64,000 nt of DNA from Filosporella fistucella. Taxonomy: Eukaryota > Ascomycota > Leotiomycetes > Helotiales. Below the pieces are notes generated by a model. It ran no database searches. It was not told the DNA's origin and saw nothing but the letters and a program-made list of their open reading frames with translations. The position numbers and the translations under genes are program-made. The first letter of the stretch is position 1, and every line of letters starts with the position of its first letter. Shown piece after piece: positions 57,708 through 64,000 of the stretch. Location: NCBI GenBank assembly GCA_030077755.1, contig JAQJZZ010000010.1:3286001-3350000 (forward strand), in the 5' to 3' direction.

Positions 57708-58565
57708 AAACCCGGCTACGGTATGCGTGGAATAAAGTTATGTCTAAGAAAAGCCTTGCTGTTAATTGCGAGCGGAAAATAACACAAAAGAATTGAGCTT
57801 CCAGGCATCCGAAGCTCAAATACTTGTGACCTTAATCCACTGGCTTCGGTCTCAAATGAAACTTGAGACCGAGGCTCCAAACGTGTTTTTGGACATTGCT
57901 CTAACTGGTCACAGATTTAGATCATGTTTGGTACTGTACGGATGCTACGCCGCCTTGAAGATTGGTTTCAGTACTTGTTGGCTTCAAGTCTTATCTCATT
58001 TGTTTTACCATGATTGGATGAATTCCCTATCTCTGCAATCTATGTGAGGCGGATATTGACGAAACATGAAATCTAATGAGGCATCTTCGAATCTAGCTTT
58101 TGGGAGGTTTGAAATAATCATTCGCTAACAACCTGTTTCAAACGGAACTATTCCCAAAAGCAAATATTTCGGCACATGACATATCTAGTGCTCCATTTTT
58201 GGAAGGGTTAGAGACGATACTAGTCTTAAACCTGCGAACATTCCTGCTGTATACTTTTTGGCATCCCCGTAGGCTTTTGATCGGGGCAACACAAATCGGA
58301 AATCACCAGTCCTTTATAACCAACGAGACTTCTCGGCATGCAAAATGATCACAACCAAGGATGTATTGCATTGAAAATCAACTTGAGAGTCCATGAGTTT
58401 GAATTGACTTTTGATGTAGAGCTATCCATCCACCAGCAAGATCGAATCAAGCAACGCAAGATATCGCATCGGGTATCAAATCTGGCTTAAATTCCAGTCC
58501 GGTAAAACGATAGGTACATGCCCATGGTACTCCAGACGCCCTATATGCTACTTCTTTTATCCCAT
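57708..58565. other. 0.9-kb intergenic region
   Basis: No gene or RNA seen. A CTTGAGACC word recurs inverted near 57850-57870 (GGTCTCAAATGAAACTTGAGACC, a 23-nt near-perfect hairpin written in positions 57848-57870). Confidence 0.4.
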
Positions 58566-59198
58566 CTAGTAGAAGAACCCGATGATCTTTCCGGCAACGT
58601 GCTTACGTCTGGCCTCCTCGTGGTCCATAATACCGGCGGAGGTGGTGAGAACGATGTAACCGAATTGACGGGATGGGAGGAGCTTAACAACCCACTTCTC
58701 GAGCTCGCCGAGACGGACGTTGTAGCGGGGGGAGATGACGCCAGTCTTGTTGAGACTGAAAGCTGTCAGCATTTGTAAAGAGTAACACAATGGATTAAAC
58801 TTACCGGCCGTTCAATTGAATGACGATCTTGCCAGATCTGTGATCATCGACTTCCTCGAACTCGCCAATGTATCCTTTAGAATATATTAGTATGTTGCGA
58901 AAGATTAAACGTGTAACGTCAGGGGGGAAATCAGAGAACGTGTAAGATCCTCGCAAATGATATATCGGCAACTTAAAGGACTATGGTCGTAGTGTTTGTG
59001 AGACCGTCATCTAGTTATCATGCCGAACTGATGCAAAGAAATGAAATAAATTCTGCTCAACATACCGTGCTTTTGCATGACACTGAGGAACTTGACGATG
59101 ACCTTGGAAGAGGGTCTGATCAAGACTTGACGCTTTCCGGACTTCTCGGCATTGTTGATGGCGTTCAATGCATCGTTCAAGACAGAGGTTTTAGTCAT
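58566..59198 (-). CDS. RPS22: 40S ribosomal protein uS8 (S22 in yeast, S15A in animals)
   Basis: Small-subunit ribosomal protein. Exons 59066-59198, 58805-58874 and 58566-58755 encode 130 aa, the exact family length. Sequence: [20 protein letters not shown], then [77 protein letters not shown] and the end GKIIGFFY. All joins are in frame. It is divergent from eS12, so two ribosomal protein genes share one promoter region of about 590 bp. Confidence 0.97.
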
Positions 59199-59787
59199 TT
59201 TGACAGTTTGAAGAGATTCTCAGATCGTAGGATTGAAAAGAGGTATCTGCGAAGCTGTTGGTTAGCTTTATGGGCTCTGAGCTAGGAGAGTGCCCTCATG
59301 ATAACAAAAGGGTTCTTCAGCTCGTCGAAAGCAAGGAGAGTGCCCATAAGGGTTCTTCTGCTTGTTCAAGAGAGAGGAGTAGTGTCGGCATCTTTCAAAT
59401 TGTCTGGTCGCATCGAATTCGAAATTCCGTCCGCCATTCGAGTCCCCTTCGAATTGAGTAGATGCCGATTCTCCCTCAGCCCATCATGAGCAGCCGATAA
59501 GAAATTGATTCGAATCATACATACCTCGTTGAGTTGTGCGAAGTGGTGGTGGTCGTCAAAAAGATGAGGTTGGAAAAAGAAGAAGTGGTTTTTTTCACAA
59601 AACTTGTGGGTTGTGGGCGCTAGTGCCTCGACACCTGAAGGAATCGAGAACTTCAGGCATCAAACTCAAACCACATTTCTCGCTTATTTTGCGCACCGCA
59701 CCAGATCATCTCGAGAAACTTCACCACTACAACTTCTAAAATACAACCAATTCTTCGAGGATAGGAAGATATCATACACAACTCAAG
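59199..59787. promoter_or_regulatory. Shared ribosomal-protein promoter (RPS22 / RPS12)
   Basis: 589 bp between start codons. A direct near-duplication lies at about 59285-59376: GAGAGTGCCC followed by ..AAGGGTTCTTC in each copy. CTCTAGC- and AACCCTT-type words (AAGGGTT complement) occur, common near fungal ribosomal protein genes. The function is inferred. Confidence 0.45.
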
Positions 59788-60388
59788 ATGGTAGGCGCAT
59801 CAACGCCTAATTGCAGCACCAACTAATTCTTTTTAGTCTGACGGAGAAGAAGAGCCCAAGAGCCCCATCGTCGAGGAGGCAGACGAGGTTGAAGTTTCTG
59901 GAGATGCCGCATCCAAGGGTCAAATGTCTGTTTTGGAGGCGCTCAAAGGTTTGAAGATATTTTCTGGATTCCTGGCACACATTCTGATCGCCTGCAGGTG
60001 TTTTGAAGCTCGCCCTTATGCATGACGGACTTGCCCGTGGTCTCCGTGAAGCATCCAAGGCCCTCGATCGTCGCCAAGCACATGTCTGTATCTTGTCCGA
60101 GAGCTGTGAAGAGGAGGCATACAAGAAGTTGGTCGTCGCATTGTGCTCTGAGCACAAGATTCCTCTCATCAAAGTTCCTGACGGAAAGCAATTGGGCGAG
60201 TGGGCTGGTTTGTGTGAGTATATCTCTGTTCAAGCTGCAGCAGAAAGTGCTGACAAAATTTAGGTGTTTTGGACCGTGAGGGAAATGCACGCAAGGTTGT
60301 CAACTGCTCTTGTGTTGTCGTCAAGGACTGGGGTGAGGAGTCTCAAGAGCGTTCGATTCTTCTCAACTACTTCCAGACCGAGCAGTAA
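59788..60388 (+). CDS. RPS12: 40S ribosomal protein eS12
   Basis: Small-subunit ribosomal protein. Exons 59788-59790 (the ATG alone), 59837-59948, 59998-60213 and 60264-60388 encode 151 aa. Body: [94 protein letters not shown] and [16 protein letters not shown], ending YFQTEQ. The first intron begins directly after the start codon, so exon 1 contributes only Met. Family identity is unambiguous. Confidence 0.96.
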
Positions 60389-60590
60389 ATGGCAAAATGG
60401 GATAGTCTACAGGAGTTTCGTGCGGATAGACACTGGCCATAGCTTTCCTTCCGGATGTATTCATATGATGCATTAGTGGTGGGCAATCGATTTGGCATAT
60501 GGGCAGCATTGCAAAATAAGAATTACCATAACTCGCTGAGATTTTGTGAATGTGAATGCACCAGACTCCATGATCTTCTGATACGCAAAA

Positions 60591-61088
60591 TTACTTCCGC
60601 CCCTCGACCATTATGATGTGATACCCAAACCCAGTTTTGACCTCAGCATATTTCGGATTTGCTGTTGTGCTAGCCTCGAGCTCAAATGCTTTTTCTTCGA
60701 ATGTAGGGTCCAAATCACCTCTGGTTTTCCACCCCAGTGCGCCACCTATATCGAGAATCAGTATACGAAACAACGCCGAATGATTGGCCACAGTGAGACA
60801 CGTACCGGCCCTGGCTTTGTCTTCAGAGAACTCTCTTGCAACCTCATCGAACTTCGCGCCGGTCTTCAGCTTAGCCAAGGCCTCTTCTTTCTTGCCATGC
60901 TTCTCGCACTACGAGCTTGTCAGACCCTGAATTTGCGCTCCTCAGAATAGTGTCTGTACCAGTATGTGTCGAACATTGATCTGTTGTGCGCCCTTGACTT
61001 TGCCACCCTTCTCCTCCTTCTCCTCTGCCTTCCCCTTCCCTTTCCCCTTTGCTGCACCTTTGTCACCTCCTTTTCCTTTGGGTGGCAT
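60591..61088 (-). CDS. Parvulin-type peptidyl-prolyl isomerase (Par14/PIN4-like)
   Basis: Peptidyl-prolyl isomerase of the parvulin family. Exons 60960-61088, 60806-60908 and 60591-60745 encode 128 aa. Basic Gly/Lys-rich N-terminus ([20 protein letters not shown]), then [59 protein letters not shown] and the end [15 protein letters not shown]. The basic tail and lack of a WW domain place it in the Par14/PIN4 class rather than Pin1/Ess1. The catalytic His and Cys ([15 protein letters not shown]) are present. Divergent from cysteine dioxygenase. Confidence 0.93.
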
Positions 61089-61458
61089 CTTCGGGGTAAC
61101 CTTTGCTCCTGTCAGACTGATTGTGTTGTTGGTGTCGTTGCACCGAGTGGAGGGGTCAAAGAAACTGCCCCGCCAAAACGTTCATGGTGCATCACTGCCG
61201 AAAAAAGTCTCACAATGGTGCCACAGATAACGAGGTACTTGCTTCAACTTATAGGTATTTCTTTCAGCATTTCCAAGTTAGGGGTCAATCTCACATACAT
61301 TCTAACGCATTGATTGTTTTCTTATTTCTTGTCACCTGATTGTAGCCTAAATATTGTGCCATAATCCCTTTTTCTCACGCCTTCAAAGCTGCTTCTTTGT
61401 GTCTTTGGAATTTTCTTTACCTAGAACTTTCATTCACGCAAAAGTTATTGCAGCGAAG
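61089..61458. promoter_or_regulatory. Divergent promoter, parvulin / cysteine dioxygenase
   Basis: 370 bp between starts; no gene-like feature beyond promoters. Confidence 0.4.
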
Positions 61459-62213
61459 ATGACACCTTCAATTACTCATGAGTCCGTGGGAGTAGGCTCA
61501 GTCACTCTAATTGAAAGTGATGCATTTTATAAGCTCGTTAAAGACCTCTCCAGGATCCTCGGTCCCTCGTCCGGGCTTAATTCTGAAGATGTAGATGTCC
61601 AAGAGTTGTTCAGATTGATGCAGAACTACACGTCAAACCAAAAAGATTGGTCAAGATACGCTTTCTCTGATCATAGCAGAGGCTACACACGAAATCTCGT
61701 TGATGAAGGCAATGGGAAAAGCAACCTTGTATGTCGCCACAATTGTGAACTCCCGAGAGAAAACCACTAATGAGTCGGAATAGCTCATTCTTGTCTGGTC
61801 ACCTGGGAAAGGATCACCAGTTCATGATCATGCAGATGCTCATTGTTTGATGAAGGTATTGAAAGGCACACTCAAAGAGACTCGGTTCGATTTTCCGAGG
61901 AACAATGCTACCCCACCAGCCATTATCAAGGAAACTTTCTATGAGGAGGGCCAAGTCACTTACATGGCCGACGAACTCGGGCTGCATAAGATTTCTAATT
62001 TGGATGAGAAAAATGTTGCCGTGAGCTTGCATCGTATGTATTTGTGTCTCGTTATACATATGACCGACCGTAGGCTAACATTCAGTAGTGTACACACCAC
62101 CAAACGCTGCCAGAGAAGGGTGTAATATTTTCAGTGAGACTACAGGAAAGAGATCGCATGTTACACAGGCCAATTTCCATTCAAGGTTCGGAAAAAGGAT
62201 ACCGGACGCCTGA
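61459..62213 (+). CDS. Cysteine dioxygenase
   Basis: Fe(II) cupin that oxidises L-cysteine to cysteine sulfinate. Exons 61459-61728, 61784-62033 and 62089-62213 encode 214 aa. Metal site [16 protein letters not shown] has the two first His and the conserved Cys next to them; the third His is in ELGLHKISN. The Tyr of HLYTPP matches the Cys-Tyr crosslink partner of mammalian CDO. Start [14 protein letters not shown] is preceded by a pyrimidine-rich leader. The acceptor at 62088 rather than 62085 was chosen because it restores SLHLYTPP. Probably sulfur-amino-acid regulated. Confidence 0.92.
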
Positions 62214-62627
62214 AACTGGAAAAGCTTCATGTATTTTGTGGAACTAGGTGAAGTACGGAGGTTTCATCCTCACTTGATTATAATTATTAGTAGAGCTCAG
62301 AAAAGCATTTTAGACGGACAAAATGTGCATAGACAAGGCGTTAGGGTCACGCTTGCTTTAAGAAATACTGCTAGGTTCTGTCAGTGAGGTGGTAGGGCTG
62401 AACTATCTACAACAATGGAAATACTCCCGCTCTTAAGTATCACGTTAGCACAATCAAAGTTAATGTCAGCCCTACGATGACATAGAACAAGTGATTAATT
62501 TTTTGTAGAGATTCTATGTATTAATCTCTGTCTGTTTCTCTCTACTTCTTTCTCGAATTACAATTTTCATATAACATTAGTTTTACTTTCAGCATTGCCT
62601 GCAGCTCATGCAATCTACACCTCTAAG
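62214..62627. other. Intergenic, 0.4 kb
   Basis: CDO 3' flank and presumed promoter of the next small gene. A pyrimidine-rich tract, TCTCTGTCTGTTTCTCTCTA, lies near 62525. No other feature. Confidence 0.4.
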
Positions 62628-63011
62628 ATGTATCTCCCACCAACTCCCACACCAGCTCTCCCCTCTACCCCAACAGCCACCCGCTCTCCTTCCTCTTCTT
62701 CTACCTCTACAACTACATCTACAAACTCCTCCGTCGTCGAAAGTACCAAGTCCTTCACCCCTCTTTCAGCCGACGAAATCATTTCGTTTGCTCCTACCAC
62801 CTCTCTTACACTTACTCCAACTATTCCAGAGCAATCTTTTGACCGAACTACCAAGAAAGGTGGAGAGTATAAGGGTAAAATCGTAAAATCGATTCCCGAG
62901 GGTACAAGGGAAGCGAAAGCTAAGGAGTCGGCTGAGAAGGAGACCGAGAGATGGATTAAAGCATATGCCGAGAAGCAGAAGGGAGAGAAATTGTTGAGTA
63001 TGAATGAGTAG
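62628..63011 (+). CDS. Small hypothetical protein
   Basis: 127 aa from MYLPPTPTPALPS. The first half is Pro/Ser/Thr-rich and low-complexity; the second half is charged and looks coding: KKGGEYKGKIVKSIPEGT, AKAKESAEKETERWIKAYAE. No domain, TM or signal recognised. An upstream exon is possible because TTTCAG and CTGCAG lie just before the frame. Moderate chance of being a real, lineage-specific gene. Confidence 0.45.
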   Translation: MYLPPTPTPALPSTPTATRSPSSSSTSTTTSTNSSVVESTKSFTPLSADEIISFAPTTSLTLTPTIPEQSFDRTTKKGGEYKGKIVKSIPEGTREAKAKESAEKETERWIKAYAEKQKGEKLLSMNE

Positions 63012-63478
63012 TATACTTATTTTTATTTTTAAAGCCATTTATGAAGATTATTATGAGATGGTGGAAAATAAGGATTAATGTGCTTCAGATCCTGATTATA
63101 TCGCTATTCGTCATGAATGGATGGCAGAAAAATCAGAAAGGTCGAGCCTGATATGGGTGGTTCTCCTGAAAGAGAACAAAAAGAGGAGAGACGAAAGGAG
63201 AATTTTCTCAAGAGATTCATGGATTCCCTCTGAATCGAGCTGCTAGCATGAGGAAATAACAATATCAGGATACTTTTTTGTTTCAATGTTAAGGCAGTAG
63301 GGATCTCATCACTGGGAACGAGAGCAAGTTTAGAATACCCGTTCTTCTTCGTGAGATTCTTCATTCATTCAGATATTACAGCCAGACAATATTGACCAAT
63401 ACCTGTGTTTGCTATCTATTTCTTCCGCTTTTCGCAAAGCTCTCTATGCATCATACCAGTTCATCCGTCGTCTATCTT
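63012..63478. other. Intergenic between convergent genes
   Basis: 467 bp, 3' ends of both neighbours; a minus-strand open frame at 63104-63364 has no features. Confidence 0.4.
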
Positions 63479-64000
63479 CTACCGTCCGGCGCTGAAAACA
63501 GGCTTGTAGGTTTTGACTCCTCCGGCTTTCATTAACTCTCGAAGAGCAATGGTAGCGTAGTGTGACGTTGGAAGTTGGAACTTCAGAATCACCGCAATTC
63601 TGGAAGGCTTGGGAAGTCCTGGTGTGGTGTTTGCTTGTTCGACTTCCTTGGCCTCAGCGGTTTTGGCTTCAGGGGACTTCTCGGCCTTCAACTCTTCCTC
63701 CTTAGTCGAGTCAGCAATTGTCTTGACCTCCTCTAGCTTTGCAACCCCAGTCATTTCGATATCAGCTTTGCTGGTTACAGCGTGAGTTGCGGTGACCACA
63801 TTTCCAGTCTTGTATCTGCCATTTTCGTTGACATCTACTTGTACCCATCTCTCCTTGATCATGGGCTGTGCAGCTGGTGGGGAGGGGATCTTTGGCTTTT
63901 GGCGCTCGATCTCCCAAGCTTCTTTGGCTGCCTTGGCTTCCGCTGCAAGCTTGGCAGGGAGTGCCTGCCAAGCAAGCAGCTCAGGGGACTCGTCGAACGC
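63479..64000 (-). CDS. Pseudouridine synthase, Pus7/TruD-like, C-terminal part (cut by window edge)
   Basis: C-terminal segment of about 173 aa of a TruD-family RNA pseudouridine synthase; the N-terminus lies beyond the right edge. Visible: AFDESPELLAWQALPAKLAA, EAWEIERQKPKIPSPPAAQP, MIKERWVQVDVNENGRYKTG, a low-complexity Glu/Lys insert (TKEEELKAEKSPEAKTAEA) and the conserved end ILKFQLPTSHYATIALRELM followed by KAGGVKTYKPVFSAGR. The catalytic Asp region is not in the window. Family call rests on the C-terminal pattern, so moderately certain. Confidence 0.7.
   Translation of the reverse strand, partial: AFDESPELLAWQALPAKLAAEAKAAKEAWEIERQKPKIPSPPAAQPMIKERWVQVDVNENGRYKTGNVVTATHAVTSKADIEMTGVAKLEEVKTIADSTKEEELKAEKSPEAKTAEAKEVEQANTTPGLPKPSRIAVILKFQLPTSHYATIALRELMKAGGVKTYKPVFSAGR

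Noticed and set aside
57848..57870. Hairpin GGTCTCA...TGAGACC as a Pol III or transcription terminator
   Set aside because: No gene ends next to it and no T-run follows; a short palindrome by itself is weak.
1..64000. CRISPR arrays or bacterial operons
   Set aside because: The window is eukaryotic with spliced genes; no spaced repeats of that type were seen.

Overview
The window is nuclear DNA of a filamentous ascomycete. Genes lie on both strands and are broken by short introns, mostly 45-55 nt, with GT..AG ends and CTAAC/CTGAC-type branch points. The gene set is Pezizomycotina-like: MMM1, a centromeric histone H3, a GPI-anchored GH17 glucanase, fungal Zn2Cys6 regulators, an RTA1 protein, and DUF3602 and DUF6594 proteins. 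Family resemblance suggests Leotiomycetes (Helotiales), but I could not test that. All exon coordinates were built by hand from splice signals and reading frame.

Layout. 0.1-9 kb is a dense housekeeping block: ADE5,7 purine synthesis, homoserine kinase, CENP-A and Derlin as a divergent pair, and an SDR oxidoreductase. A damaged BTB gene follows at 8.9-9.9 kb, then about 4 kb with no convincing gene. A GT32 mannosyltransferase lies at 14-15 kb. Another poor stretch holds a broken retropepsin-like gene beside a damaged DUF6594 gene (17.6-20.5 kb). At 21-24.2 kb are a GH17 cell-wall glucanase and the ERMES subunit MMM1. At 25-27.1 kb three tandem, diverged copies of a small IFI6/IFI27-like membrane protein share one conserved intron position.

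27.5-37.7 kb looks like a nutrient-use module: an NCS1 purine/pyrimidine-type permease, a divergent Zn2Cys6 regulator, an alpha/beta hydrolase, a XanA-like 2-oxoglutarate dioxygenase and an MFS transporter. HGATAR-type (GATA-factor) sites lie in both divergent promoters. A nine-exon zinc alcohol dehydrogenase (38.6-40.4 kb) follows, then a UPC2-like Zn2Cys6 regulator convergent with an RTA1 lipid-exporter-like protein (42.2-44.5 kb), and a large secreted GH106-like glycosidase carrying an in-frame TGA (45.8-49.1 kb).

49.4-64 kb returns to core genes: acireductone dioxygenase with an apparent one-base insertion after the start, a DUF3602 protein, a tRNA-like Pol III unit, a PLP1/TXNDC9-type thioredoxin-fold protein, the Golgi GDP-mannose transporter, an unknown membrane protein, the divergent ribosomal protein pair uS8/eS12, a Par14-type parvulin, cysteine dioxygenase, a small hypothetical protein, and the C-terminal part of a Pus7/TruD-like pseudouridine synthase cut by the right edge.

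Four genes (BTB, DUF6594, GH106-like, ADI1) have single-site reading-frame breaks. These could be real decay or base-calling errors, so each is flagged separately.
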